The notes beneath the pieces were generated by a model. It was not told the origin of the DNA and did no database searches. It worked only from the letters and a program-made list of their open reading frames with translations. DNA of 64,000 nucleotides from an uncultured Lachnospiraceae bacterium. GTDB lineage: Bacteria; Bacillota; Clostridia; Lachnospirales; Lachnospiraceae. Below, one piece after another: positions 8,200 to 16,278 of this stretch (position 1 is the first letter of the stretch; every line of letters starts with the position of its first letter). Location: the NCBI GenBank assembly GCA_902789555.1, contig CADAOF010000005.1, positions 62,001 through 126,000 of the forward strand, written 5' to 3'. The translations under genes and the position numbers were made by a program.

Positions 8200-8290
8200 C
8201 TTACCGGCCGGTCAGATATTCTCCTGAAGACACTGCCGGGCCTGCGCGGCGGCAAGATTCCGGATTCCAATGCTTTCAGCCCTTTCTCCT

Positions 8291-8317
8291 TGTCATCCTG
8301 AGCGAAGCGAAGGATCT
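8291..8317. repeat. short dispersed repeat of the CATCCTGAGCGAAGCGAAGGATC type
   Basis: TGTCATCCTGAGCGAAGCG followed by AAGGATCT matches a short imperfect palindrome scattered through many bacterial genomes. Translated, it gives the well-known spurious VILSEAKDLL peptide. Recognised from general knowledge; it has no established function. Confidence 0.7.
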
Positions 8318-8405
8318 TCTCCTTATAAATCCATAACTCCCCGGAACAGCCTTGTTCGGCTTCTCCGGGGACCGGAACAGACATATGAGGAAAGAGGCGC
8401 AGGCG

Positions 8406-9419
8406 TCACATATTCCTGGCGCAGCGCGGGGCTTCGTGCAGTTTTCCGTGAACGAAGAAATTGTAGGAGCGGCAGCCGCCGGCGCAGAAAGGGCCTGCTT
8501 CGCACGAAGCACAGGCGCCGGTAAGAAGTTCGGGCGTGAACTTCCGGTTGTAGGCGAAGGCATCCGGGTCTTCCCAGATCTCCCGCAGAGTCTTCTCGCG
8601 AAGGTTCCCTTCGTTGAAGCGTTCGTCGTACATCGATTCGCAGCCGCGCACGTTCCCTACGCTGTCGATGCCGACGGCGTCGAGGCCTGCGCTGCAGCCG
8701 CGGTAGACCGCCGTGCCGCTCAGGTTTCCGCGGAGCATGCCTTCCTCGGGCGTGAAATAGCCGATGTTGTCCGCGATGCCGAGGGCAAACGGCGCCGACG
8801 GAGCATTTTCCGCAACGAAGCGGATGACCTCCCGCGGATCGAAGGCATAATCGATGCCCGAGAGCGCAGCATTCCCCATGGGTGAACAGGCCTGGAGCTG
8901 CCAGGCAAAGATGCCGCTGTCCTTCAGCGTTTCATACAGTTCCGGCAGCAGCGGGGCGTTTTCGGCGTTCAGCGTGCTGATGACGCTGACGGGAATGCCG
9001 CCTTCCCGCAGAACTTCTATCGCGCGGACGGCGCGGTCATAGCTTCCCTCCTGACGGTAGCGGTCGTGGACCTCCTTCGGACCGTCCAGCGAGACCGAGA
9101 CCGATTCGATGTTCACGTCCTTAAGGTCCGCGATTACTTTTTCCGCAAAGAGGAAGCCGTTTGTAATGATATTTACCCGGATGCCGAGTTCATTCATTTT
9201 TCCGGCGATCACTTTCCAGTCGCGGCGCATGAAAACTTCGCCGCCGATGAGGGACACCCTCCGGCAGCCAAGTTCCGCGAGCTGCTCCGCGACGCTTAAG
9301 CATTCTTCGGTCGAAAGTTCGCCCTCACGCGCCTTGCCGCCCTTCGAGCCGCAGTATCTGCAGGAAAAGCAGCAGGCCAGGGTGATCTCCCAAACCGCTT
9401 TTTTCAGGGTGAATCTCAT
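8406..9419 (-). CDS. radical SAM/SPASM peptide-modifying enzyme candidate
   Basis: 337-residue radical SAM protein. The cluster motif is C16xxxC20xxC23 (ACCFSCRYCGS), followed by the GGE-type motif LIGGEVFMRRDW and SVSLDGPKEVHDRYR. The C-terminal half has a SPASM pattern: YRGCSAG, GNVRGC, CASCEAGPFCAGGC and a final Cys in APRCAR, enough to bind one or two auxiliary [4Fe-4S] clusters. SPASM enzymes mostly modify ribosomal peptides or proteins. The chosen ATG at 9419 overlaps the stop of the upstream YxGP-repeat gene (ATGA), so the two are made together; that protein is the obvious substrate candidate. A longer frame into that gene lacks a ribosome site. What bond is made cannot be told. Confidence 0.88.
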   Translation of the reverse strand: MRFTLKKAVWEITLACCFSCRYCGSKGGKAREGELSTEECLSVAEQLAELGCRRVSLIGGEVFMRRDWKVIAGKMNELGIRVNIITNGFLFAEKVIADLKDVNIESVSVSLDGPKEVHDRYRQEGSYDRAVRAIEVLREGGIPVSVISTLNAENAPLLPELYETLKDSGIFAWQLQACSPMGNAALSGIDYAFDPREVIRFVAENAPSAPFALGIADNIGYFTPEEGMLRGNLSGTAVYRGCSAGLDAVGIDSVGNVRGCESMYDERFNEGNLREKTLREIWEDPDAFAYNRKFTPELLTGACASCEAGPFCAGGCRSYNFFVHGKLHEAPRCARNM

Positions 9420-10249
9420 GCTTTCGGACTGCTTTCTTCCTGCGGGAAGAACGCGCCGCACTCAATGCAGAATTTGCCCTTCCTGACGATGCTGCCGCAG
9501 CAGGAGCATTTCACCATGAGAGTCCCCGGAAGCATCGCGCCGCACTCGCTGCAGAAGCGGCTCTGCGGGACGGACGCCCCGCAGCCGGGACAGACGGTCG
9601 GCTTGCCGAGATCCTCCGGATCCTGCTCTTCGTTCCTGAAGTCAGGGGCTTCCGTACGATTCTCCGCCTGCTTCCGCGCGGCTTCCATCTGTTCCGCCAT
9701 CGTCGGCATGTTCGGCGGTCCCGCGTAGACCATCATCATCGGCGCCTGCGAATTCTTTTTGTTTGCGAAATAATCCGGTCCCGCATAGACCATCATCATC
9801 TCGCTCGGCTGCGGCCGTCTCGGGGCGGCGTAGAGCGCTTCCATGCGCGGTCCGTCCGGGATCCTTACCCGCGGATCCCACTGCGGATCGTTCATCATTT
9901 CCGGACCGGCGTAGACGGGTGCCATCGGCGGAACGTTCTGCATGTCAGGGCCCGCGTATACGCCTTCCATGGCCCGGGGATCGAAAGGTTCTTTCGTCTC
10001 CGGCGCAGGCTCAGGCAATGTCCCGGGCTCAGGCCCGGGTTCCGGTTCCTCCGTCAGCGGAGGCCCCATGTAGACCTCTTCCAGTTCCGGTTCGTCCGGA
10101 TCCCTGTCATCGGCAAAGCTTCCCGGATAAGACTTTTTCGGCTTATTTCCGGCAAGGCGCTCTTTCAGGGAATCCAGCAGATTCCGCCGCATCGGCGGTC
10201 CCATGTAAACACATTTCATCTGATCGTCAGAGCGATTCCTGCTGCTCAT
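9416..10249 (-). CDS. zinc-ribbon protein with seven (V/L)Y(M/A)(G/A)P repeats
   Basis: 277 residues. The N-terminal 180 residues are Pro/Met/Glu-rich and probably disordered. They carry seven copies of (V/L)Y(M/A)(G/A)P: VYMGPPM at 14-20, VYMGPPL at 59-65, VYAGPDM at 97-103, VYAGPEM at 112-118, LYAAPRR at 139-145, VYAGPDY at 154-160 and VYAGPPN at 174-180. Several are preceded by Met or Glu runs (EMMMVYAGP). The C-terminus holds two zinc ribbons, C220xxC223...C233xxC236 and C248xxC251...C261xxC264. No signal peptide. AAAGGAA lies 7 nt before the ATG. The coupling (ATGA) to the radical SAM/SPASM gene suggests a multi-site modification substrate with the zinc ribbons as recognition or structural domain; this is inference. 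Confidence 0.85.
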   Translation of the reverse strand: MSSRNRSDDQMKCVYMGPPMRRNLLDSLKERLAGNKPKKSYPGSFADDRDPDEPELEEVYMGPPLTEEPEPGPEPGTLPEPAPETKEPFDPRAMEGVYAGPDMQNVPPMAPVYAGPEMMNDPQWDPRVRIPDGPRMEALYAAPRRPQPSEMMMVYAGPDYFANKKNSQAPMMMVYAGPPNMPTMAEQMEAARKQAENRTEAPDFRNEEQDPEDLGKPTVCPGCGASVPQSRFCSECGAMLPGTLMVKCSCCGSIVRKGKFCIECGAFFPQEESSPKA

Positions 10250-10270
10250 GGCATTTCCTTTCTTTTACGG

Positions 10271-10298
10271 GAAAATGCCGCCCGAAGGCGGCATTTTC
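10271..10298 (-). terminator. terminator after the phosphotransacylase gene
   Basis: GAAAATGCCGCC (10271-10282) and GGCGGCATTTTC (10287-10298) form a 12-bp stem with a CGAA loop. It sits between the stop at 10312 and the start of the repeat-protein gene at 10249, with T-rich tail on the minus strand. Confidence 0.8.
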
Positions 10299-10311
10299 AC
10301 AGAGCACGGCC

Positions 10312-11223
10312 TCAGTCGGCCATCGCGATGGAACCGGCGAGCGACAGGAAAGCGTGCGCCGGAGATTCGCTGCGGCCGGAGATCGCGACCGGGATCTTGG
10401 TCCCGGACAGCACGCCGCAGGCGTAGCTGTGCAGGTGGGCATCCCAGAACTTGCAGATCAGGTTGCCGGCCAGCAGGTTCGGCACCACGATGCCGTCGAA
10501 CCTGCCGCTGTATTCGCATTCGAAATGCTTCAGTTCGGCAGCTTCCTTGCTGATGATCAGGTCGTAGGTGATGGGTCCGAACAGGTTGCAGTCCGCAATC
10601 GGTTCCTCGTTATGATGCATCACGATCGTCTGAGCCTCCACGGTGTCCTTCATGTGGAAGCTGGGCTTCTCGACCAGGGACAGCAGCGCGATGTTCGGCT
10701 TTGCGATCCCGAAATTCTTCAGCGCTTCGGTCATGTTGCGGATGACTTCTTCGCGCTGTTCGATGGACGGTTCCACGAGCAGGGTGCAGTCCGAGACAGC
10801 CAGCAGACGGTCATATTCATCGGATTTCATCACGCTGATGTGGGTGACCAGACGGCCTTCCTTGATCAGGTGATTGGACTTGTTCATGATCGGAAGCAGG
10901 AAGTCGCGGGTCTGGATATTGCCGCGGACGAGGACGTCCGCGCCCCCGGCCTGGATCATCTCGATCGCGTACTGGACCGGATTGGCGTTGTTGCCGGTCG
11001 GATAGAAATCATAATGACGGTCCGCAAGCCCCAGCTCATCCAGCATTTCCTTGGTCTTGCGGAAGTTGCCGATGAGGATCGGTTCTACGAAACCTGCTTC
11101 CTGTGCGGCGAAAACGCCCTTCAGGATGTTCGCGCTGTTGGAACCCACGACGGCCGCTTTCTTCGGGCCGCGTTCCATTGCCTTTTCAACAATTTTATCG
11201 AATTCCTTAGGATAATTAAACAT
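10312..11223 (-). CDS. phosphate acetyl/butyryltransferase family protein
   Basis: 303-residue member of the PTA/PTB family, which exchanges CoA for phosphate on acyl groups (acetyl- or butyryl-CoA to acyl phosphate). It has the family's N-terminal helix-rich start ([27 protein letters not shown]). Further conserved segments are [29 protein letters not shown]-like sequence, [24 protein letters not shown] and [19 protein letters not shown]. Length fits phosphate butyryltransferase (about 300). No butyrate kinase lies in the window, so the acyl group is not settled; similar proteins have no proven activity. It starts 10 bp after hppA on the same strand, so acyl-phosphate and pyrophosphate energy conservation may be coexpressed. 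Confidence 0.85.
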   Translation of the reverse strand: MFNYPKEFDKIVEKAMERGPKKAAVVGSNSANILKGVFAAQEAGFVEPILIGNFRKTKEMLDELGLADRHYDFYPTGNNANPVQYAIEMIQAGGADVLVRGNIQTRDFLLPIMNKSNHLIKEGRLVTHISVMKSDEYDRLLAVSDCTLLVEPSIEQREEVIRNMTEALKNFGIAKPNIALLSLVEKPSFHMKDTVEAQTIVMHHNEEPIADCNLFGPITYDLIISKEAAELKHFECEYSGRFDGIVVPNLLAGNLICKFWDAHLHSYACGVLSGTKIPVAISGRSESPAHAFLSLAGSIAMAD

Positions 11224-11233
11224 GTCTTCCTCC

Positions 11234-13222
11234 TTACAGCAGTCCGCCGACCGCCTTGATGAGCGCCGCGAACACGAGCGAGACCACCGTCATCAGTTTG
11301 ATCAGGATGTTGATGGACGGGCCCGAGGTATCCTTGAACGGGTCGCCTACGGTGTCTCCGACGACCGCGGCATGGTGGGCTTCGGAGCCCTTGCCGCCGT
11401 GGTTGCCTTCTTCAATGTACTTCTTCGCATTGTCCCAGGCGCCGCCCGAGTTGGACATGAAGATGGCAAGCAGAACGCCGGTCACAAGCGCGCCGGCCAG
11501 CATGCCGCCGAGAGCGGTCGGGCCGAGCAGGAAGCCGACGATCAGCGGAGAAACGACCGCCATGATGCCGGGGATCAGCATTTCTTTCAGGGCTGCCTGC
11601 GTGGAAATGGCGACGCAGCGCTTGTAGTCCGGTTTGCCGGTGCCTTCCAGGATGCCCGGGATGGTACGGAACTGGTGACGGACTTCCTCGATCATCTTGT
11701 AAGCCGCCTTGGAGACGGAATCCATTGTCATGGAGGAGAACAGGAACGGCAGCATGCCGCCGATGAACAGGCCCACGATGACCTTATAATCCAGAAGGTC
11801 GATGCCCGCTTCAAAGAGGCCGACGGCCTGTGCATAGGAAACGAACAGGGCCAGAGCGGTCAGGGCAGCGGAGCCGATAGCGAAGCCTTTGCCCATGGCA
11901 GCGGTGGTGTTGCCCACGGCGTCCAGTCTGTCCGTGATCTTGCGGACGTCCTTCGGCAGATGGGACATCTCCGCAATGCCGCCGGCGTTGTCGGCGATCG
12001 GGCCGTAAGCGTCAACCGCAACGGTGATGCCGGTCGTGGACAGCATGCCCACGGCTGCAAGCGCGATGCCGTACAGGCCGAAAGCCATGTAAGCGGCAAT
12101 GATGCCGACCGCGATCAGAAGGATCGGAACGGCCGTCGACTGCATGCCTACCGCGATACCGGAAATGACGGTCGTCGCCGGGCCGGTCTCGGACTGCTGC
12201 GCGATCTTCTTCACGAAGCGGTAATCGGAGGAAGTATAGATCTCGGTGACGGTGCCGATGATCAGGCCGACCACCAGGCCGCAGATGATGGCGATCGCTG
12301 CCTTAAAGGAATCAAAGAACACATAGCTCAGGGCAACTGTGCCGACGACCACCAGGGCGGAAGCCACGTAGCTGCCCATCTTCAGGGCCTTGTGCGGGTT
12401 GGACTTCTCATCGCCCTTCACGAAGAAGCAGCCGATGATGCCGGAAAGGATGCCGAGCGCGGCAATGAGCAGCGGGAAGACCGCGCCCTTCGCCTGATAG
12501 GCGATCACGCCGAGCGTGACGGCGGAAACAAGGGAGCCCACGTAGGACTCGAACAGGTCGGCGCCCATGCCGGCCACGTCGCCCACGTTGTCGCCCACGT
12601 TGTCGGCGATCGTCGCAGGGTTTCTGGGGTCATCTTCGGGGATACCGGCTTCGACCTTGCCGACCAGGTCGGCGCCGACGTCAGCAGCCTTGGTATAAAT
12701 GCCGCCGCCCACACGGGCAAACAGCGCGATGGAGGAAGCGCCCAGCGAGAAGCCGGACAGCGCATCCACGTTTCCAGTCACCATGTAGATGATGCAGGCG
12801 CCGAACAGGCCGAAGCCGACCACGCACATGCCCATGACGGCGCCGCCGGAGAACGCCACCGACAGCGCGGCATTCTGGCCCTTGGCCTTGGCCGCGGCAG
12901 CGGTCCTCACGTTGGCCTTCGTGGCCACGTTCATGCCGATGTATCCGGCCGCGGTGGAAAACAGCGCGCCGGCCAGGAAGCAGACAGCGGTCATCCAGCT
13001 GATCCCGAAGCCGATCGCGACGAACAGGATCACGACGAAAATGACCAGGATCCGGTATTCCGCCATCAGGAAAGCTTTGGCTCCCTGGTGGATGTGCCCG
13101 GCAATTTCCTGCATTCTTTCCGTGCCGGGATCCGCTTTGCCTACTTTACGGATCAGGTATGCTGCAAACAGCAGGGCAAGAACGCCGAGTACTGCGGGCA
13201 GCCAGTTCATGAAATCTCCCAT
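11234..13222 (-). CDS. hppA: membrane-bound ion-translocating pyrophosphatase
   Basis: Hydrolyses pyrophosphate and pumps H+ or Na+ across the membrane. The 662-residue protein has about 16 hydrophobic segments. The substrate site is [20 protein letters not shown] followed by [27 protein letters not shown], with the Asp clusters that bind Mg-PPi. [11 protein letters not shown] carries an Ala at the position that in known families marks K+-dependent enzymes. H+ versus Na+ specificity was not resolved. The ATG at 13222 has GGAGGCG just upstream. The promoter (TTTACT-17-TATAAT) and a 14-bp palindrome lie upstream. Followed after 10 bp by the phosphotransacylase gene. Confidence 0.96.
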   Translation of the reverse strand: MGDFMNWLPAVLGVLALLFAAYLIRKVGKADPGTERMQEIAGHIHQGAKAFLMAEYRILVIFVVILFVAIGFGISWMTAVCFLAGALFSTAAGYIGMNVATKANVRTAAAAKAKGQNAALSVAFSGGAVMGMCVVGFGLFGACIIYMVTGNVDALSGFSLGASSIALFARVGGGIYTKAADVGADLVGKVEAGIPEDDPRNPATIADNVGDNVGDVAGMGADLFESYVGSLVSAVTLGVIAYQAKGAVFPLLIAALGILSGIIGCFFVKGDEKSNPHKALKMGSYVASALVVVGTVALSYVFFDSFKAAIAIICGLVVGLIIGTVTEIYTSSDYRFVKKIAQQSETGPATTVISGIAVGMQSTAVPILLIAVGIIAAYMAFGLYGIALAAVGMLSTTGITVAVDAYGPIADNAGGIAEMSHLPKDVRKITDRLDAVGNTTAAMGKGFAIGSAALTALALFVSYAQAVGLFEAGIDLLDYKVIVGLFIGGMLPFLFSSMTMDSVSKAAYKMIEEVRHQFRTIPGILEGTGKPDYKRCVAISTQAALKEMLIPGIMAVVSPLIVGFLLGPTALGGMLAGALVTGVLLAIFMSNSGGAWDNAKKYIEEGNHGGKGSEAHHAAVVGDTVGDPFKDTSGPSINILIKLMTVVSLVFAALIKAVGGLL

Positions 13223-13277
13223 AAGCGCCTCCTTATGACATATATGATGATTTTAATTTTCCTTTTCATAATGAGTG

Positions 13278-13306
13278 ATTATAATTGTTTTTGCAAAAGA
13301 AGTAAA
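13278..13306 (-). promoter_or_regulatory. hppA promoter
   Basis: TATAAT on the minus strand at 13278-13283 and TTTACT at 13301-13306, spacing 17 bp, about 55 bp before the hppA start. Confidence 0.55.
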
Positions 13307-13345
13307 CCCGTTTTTCTCAGAAAAAGCACTCATTTTCCGAAAAAT

Positions 13346-13359
13346 CGTAAACGTTTACG
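13346..13359. promoter_or_regulatory. 14-bp perfect palindrome upstream of hppA
   Basis: CGTAAACGTTTACG is a perfect palindrome with the central CG typical of LacI/CcpA-family operators. It lies about 40 bp upstream of the hppA -35 box and 16 bp past the LysR stop codon. A regulator-binding role is inferred from symmetry only. Confidence 0.4.
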
Positions 13360-13374
13360 AAATTCCTTCTTTTC

Positions 13375-14331
13375 TTAAGTCCCGGAAGTTTCTTCCGCAT
13401 GCTCCGGATAGCGCCTCTTCGGAAAGACCTGTTTTGCCGTTTCCATGAACGCGCGCCGGATGCTCCATTCCTTTTCCTCCTTCAGCCAGCCGAAGCTGAC
13501 GTCGTAGCGCATTTCCTCGCCCGGAACCCGGAATACGACCGTTCCCATCTCCTGCGGATCCTCCAGAAGGCTCCGCGGGCAGAACAGCGCTCCCTCTCCC
13601 AGAACGCACATCCGGATCAGGGCTTCCATGTTTCCGGAGGATGCCCTGACAGACGGGCGGATGCCGCTCTTCCGGATCAGTTCCCGCGTGATGCGGCCGG
13701 ACGCAGTGCCGGCGCCGCTCAAGAGAAGAGGGACATCCGAAAGCAAGAGAAGCTCCTCTTCCCCCCGAAGCGTCACCGTACCGTTTTCCTTCCGGGCCCG
13801 CAAAGATGCCGGCAGCAGCGCTTCTGACACCGCCAGGACGAGTTCTTCCCTGAAAAAGAATTCCGTACGGATCCCCCGCGTCTTCTCCGGGAAATTGGCG
13901 ACGGCAAGATCGATGCGGCCTTCCTCCAGAGCAGTCAGCAGCCTGTCGTTGCTCTCCTCGACGATCTCCGTTTCAACCTTCGGATGATCCCGGTGAAAGG
14001 CATGGACCACCGACGGCATGAGGAGCCTGCCGCGGTTGATGGTGACCCCGATCCGCAGGCGTCCGCGTTCCTCCGCTCTGATCTCGTCAAAGTCCCGGAG
14101 CAGGCGGTCCCGAAGTCTGGTAATATCCTGCGCGTACTGCAGGAACACTTCCCCGCCGTATGTCAGTTCGAGGGGCACGTGCCGCACGAAGAGCGGACAG
14201 CCCAGTTCCTTTTCCAGGGCGGCAATGCTCGCGCTCAGGCTCTGCTGCGTAATGTAAAGCGTTTCCGCCGCCTGAGAAAAGCTGCGTTTTTCCGCAACCT
14301 GAAGAAAATAATGCATGCTCTGAAAGTTCAT
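13375..14331 (-). CDS. LysR-family transcriptional regulator
   Basis: 318-residue DNA-binding regulator. The N-terminal winged helix-turn-helix is typical (MNFQSMHYFLQVAEKRSFSQAAETLYITQQSLSASIAALEKELG over residues 1-44). The C-terminal effector domain contains RLRIGVTINRGRLLMPSVVHAF and DLAVANFP. Effector not identifiable. It has its own promoter and is read divergently from the 53-residue peptide gene, with 230 bp between the two starts, so it may control that peptide; it also lies head-to-tail with hppA. Confidence 0.92.
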   Translation of the reverse strand: MNFQSMHYFLQVAEKRSFSQAAETLYITQQSLSASIAALEKELGCPLFVRHVPLELTYGGEVFLQYAQDITRLRDRLLRDFDEIRAEERGRLRIGVTINRGRLLMPSVVHAFHRDHPKVETEIVEESNDRLLTALEEGRIDLAVANFPEKTRGIRTEFFFREELVLAVSEALLPASLRARKENGTVTLRGEEELLLLSDVPLLLSGAGTASGRITRELIRKSGIRPSVRASSGNMEALIRMCVLGEGALFCPRSLLEDPQEMGTVVFRVPGEEMRYDVSFGWLKEEKEWSIRRAFMETAKQVFPKRRYPEHAEETSGT

Positions 14332-14362
14332 GATTCCCTCCTGCCACTGTCAGGTTCAGCGC

Positions 14363-14399
14363 TGTCATTGCGAGCCTGCGGAGCAGGCGCGGCAATCTC
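14363..14399. repeat. short dispersed repeat of the TGTCATTGCGAG...GCAATCTC type
   Basis: TGTCATTGCGAG, an inner palindrome CCTGCGGAGCAGG, then CGCGGCAATCTC. This is the familiar short imperfect palindrome dispersed in many bacterial genomes. It lies in the leader between the LysR promoter and its ATG. No known function. Confidence 0.65.
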
Positions 14400-14446
14400 A
14401 TCTCATTGATCCTCTGCGTCACGCCATTATACAGTGATTCATTTGT

Positions 14447-14475
14447 ATTATATACAATTTTAAACAGTTGGACAA
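14447..14475 (-). promoter_or_regulatory. LysR gene promoter
   Basis: TTGTCC (14470-14475) and TATAAT (14447-14452) on the minus strand with 17-bp spacing, about 115 bp upstream of the LysR start. Confidence 0.55.
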
Positions 14476-14561
14476 CGATATTTTTATTATCTATGCTTAA
14501 GACGAAAAGAAAGCACCGCGCCATGCGCGCGATGCCGTCCGAAACGGGAAAGGAGAAGACC

Positions 14562-14723
14562 ATGAAAAAGAACAGCACCCCTCAGAGCACTGAAAAAAAC
14601 AATAAAAAACAGAACGTTTCCCTTGCGACCGCGGATTCCGAAGCGATCATCGCCGCCGCAGAGGAATACCTCGAAAACGGCTACAGCTATCCTCTCTTCG
14701 CCCCCGGCTGCGGCTGCGACTGA
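14562..14723 (+). CDS. 53-residue peptide with Cys-containing C-terminus
   Basis: Small gene starting MKKNSTPQSTEKNNKKQN with AAAGGAGAAG 5-6 nt before its ATG. A longer frame begins upstream at 14406 but its first part is AT-rich, overlaps the LysR promoter and lacks a ribosome site. The peptide has a basic, Asn/Lys-rich N-terminus and a helical acidic middle (ADSEAIIAAAEEYLENG, about 24-40). The distinctive tail is SYPLFAPGCGCD (42-53). This leader-helix-core layout with a Gly/Cys tail looks like a ribosomal peptide precursor, but no maturase is adjacent, so the assignment is tentative. A strong bidirectional terminator follows. It is divergent to a LysR regulator. Confidence 0.7.
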   Translation: MKKNSTPQSTEKNNKKQNVSLATADSEAIIAAAEEYLENGYSYPLFAPGCGCD

Positions 14724-14758
14724 CCTGACAACCGAATCTTCCGCTCTTTCATAACAAA

Positions 14759-14793
14759 ACCGCCCTTCCGGCTTCAGGCACCGGGAGGGCGGT
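14759..14793. terminator. bidirectional terminator
   Basis: ACCGCCCT (14759-14766) pairs with AGGGCGGT (14786-14793), and an inner CCGG/CCGG extends the stem. T-rich tracts follow on both strands. It closes the 53-residue peptide gene from the left and the ileS-apeB operon from the right. Confidence 0.8.
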
Positions 14794-14809
14794 CTGTTAT
14801 TGTTACTTT

Positions 14810-16228
14810 TTACGCCTTCAGGAAGGCTTCGTAGCCCTTGACAGCTTCGCCGATGTCCACCTTGCTGGCAACTTCGCAGGGCGAATGCATGCACAGGACC
14901 GCGATGCCGGCGTCCACCACGTTCATGCCGTAGTTGCCGGCAATGTAGGCGATGGTGCCGCCGCCGCCCTGATCGACCTTGCCGAGCTCGGCCGTCTGCC
15001 AGTACACACCGGCCTCGTCCATGATGCGGCGCACCTCGGCGAAGTATTCGGCGGAGCAGTCGTTGGAGCCGCTCTTCCCGCGCGAACCCGTATATTTGTT
15101 GAACACCAGACCGCGGCCGCAGAAGGCCGTATTCTTCTTCTCATTCACGGAAGGATAGTTCGGGTCAAAGCCCGCGCTGACGTCGGAGGAAAGCATCTTC
15201 GCGTTGCGGAGTGCCCGGCGCAGTTCCAGCTCGCTGTACTGGCCGGCGAGGTCCATGACCTCCGCCACCGCGTTCTCAAAGAAGCGGGAATGCATGCCGG
15301 TCGCGCCCACGGAGCCGATCTCTTCCTTATCCACCAGCAGGCAGACGGCGGTCTTTTCCGGCTTCTTCACGTTCAGCATGGCTTCCAGGGAGGTGAAGGC
15401 GCAGATGCGGTCGTCGTGGCCGTAGCCGAGGATCATGCTGCGGTCAAGGCCGAGGTCTCTGGCCGGTCCCGCCGGAACGACTTCCAGCTCGGCGGAGAGG
15501 AAATCCTCTTCTTCGATCCCGTATTTATCCTTCAGGATCTTCAGGATGTTGTCCTTGACGTTCCCCTTCAGTTCCTTCTTTTCACCCTTCTTCGGCTTCT
15601 TTTCCTCTTCGTCCTTCTTCTCGACGACTTCGCTGCCGATGAGGAGATTCAGGTCCTCGCCTTCGATCACGGTGGAGCCGTTTTTCTGCAGCTGGTTCTG
15701 AGAGAGATGAATGAGCAGGTCGGTGATGGTCAGCACCGGATCGGCGGGATCTTCACCGATCACGATCTTGACGACGCTCCCGTCCTTCTTTGCGACGACG
15801 CCGTGGATGGCCAACGGAATGGTGACCCACTGGTATTTCTTGATGCCGCCGTAGTAATGGGTGTCAAGCAGCACGAAATCCGTATCTTCGTAAAGCGGGT
15901 TCTGCTTTAAGTCAAGTCTCGGGCTGTCGATGTGGGCGCCGAGGATGTTCATGCCTTCCGCGATGGGCGTGCTGCCGACCGTGAAGAGGATCATGCTTTT
16001 GCCCATGATGGTGTCGTAGACTCTGTCGCCGGCCTTCAGCTTTTTGCCTTTCTTCCGGGCTTTTTCAAGGGAAACGAAGCCGGCCTTTTCAGCCAGTTTC
16101 ACCGCTTCGTCAACGCATTCCCTCTCGGTCTTGCCGCGGGTGATGAATTCCTTGTAGCGCTCGCACAGTTCGGTCAGTTTCGCCTTCTGCGCGGCGTCAT
16201 AGGACAGCCAGGCATTCTTTCTTTCCAT
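14810..16228 (-). CDS. M18-family aminopeptidase
   Basis: 472-residue metallo-aminopeptidase related to aspartyl aminopeptidase (ApeB), removing N-terminal, often acidic, residues in the cytoplasm. It contains the metal-site segments GAHIDSPRLDLKQNP, YGHDDRICAFTSLEA, DKEEIGSVGATGMHSRF and SSDVSAGFDPNYPS. The C-terminal SRGKSGSNDCSAEYFAEV and MHSPCEVASKVD follow. A Lys/Glu-rich insert sits near 245-260. ATG at 16228 chosen for AAGGAGAAAAG upstream; the extra upstream residues overlap murI's end and are not family-like. Last gene of the T-box operon, followed by a terminator. Confidence 0.93.
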   Translation of the reverse strand: MERKNAWLSYDAAQKAKLTELCERYKEFITRGKTERECVDEAVKLAEKAGFVSLEKARKKGKKLKAGDRVYDTIMGKSMILFTVGSTPIAEGMNILGAHIDSPRLDLKQNPLYEDTDFVLLDTHYYGGIKKYQWVTIPLAIHGVVAKKDGSVVKIVIGEDPADPVLTITDLLIHLSQNQLQKNGSTVIEGEDLNLLIGSEVVEKKDEEEKKPKKGEKKELKGNVKDNILKILKDKYGIEEEDFLSAELEVVPAGPARDLGLDRSMILGYGHDDRICAFTSLEAMLNVKKPEKTAVCLLVDKEEIGSVGATGMHSRFFENAVAEVMDLAGQYSELELRRALRNAKMLSSDVSAGFDPNYPSVNEKKNTAFCGRGLVFNKYTGSRGKSGSNDCSAEYFAEVRRIMDEAGVYWQTAELGKVDQGGGGTIAYIAGNYGMNVVDAGIAVLCMHSPCEVASKVDIGEAVKGYEAFLKA

Positions 16229-16278
16229 GCTTTTCTCCTTTTCTTTCCTGCAGCCCGCGCGGGGCTGCCAGCCGTAAA

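Larger units (their letters stand above)
7882..8405. other. intergenic region with two kinds of repeat, no gene
   Basis: About 520 bp without a credible gene. It contains copy A of a structured dispersed repeat (8056-8199) and one copy of a short repeat at 8291-8317, each entered separately. Open frames here on both strands have composition and hairpin structure better explained by the repeats than by coding. Confidence 0.7.

Noticed and set aside
8270-8524. Small frames containing VILSEAKDLL-like sequence
   Set aside because: Known spurious translation of a dispersed short palindrome.
11222-13378. 718-residue open frame opposite hppA
   Set aside because: Shadow of hppA; composition (Gly/His/Asp/Arg) is artefactual and there is no initiation signal.
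14406-14561. N-terminal extension of the 53-residue peptide
   Set aside because: Region carries the LysR promoter and lacks a ribosome site; the ATG at 14562 has a good one.
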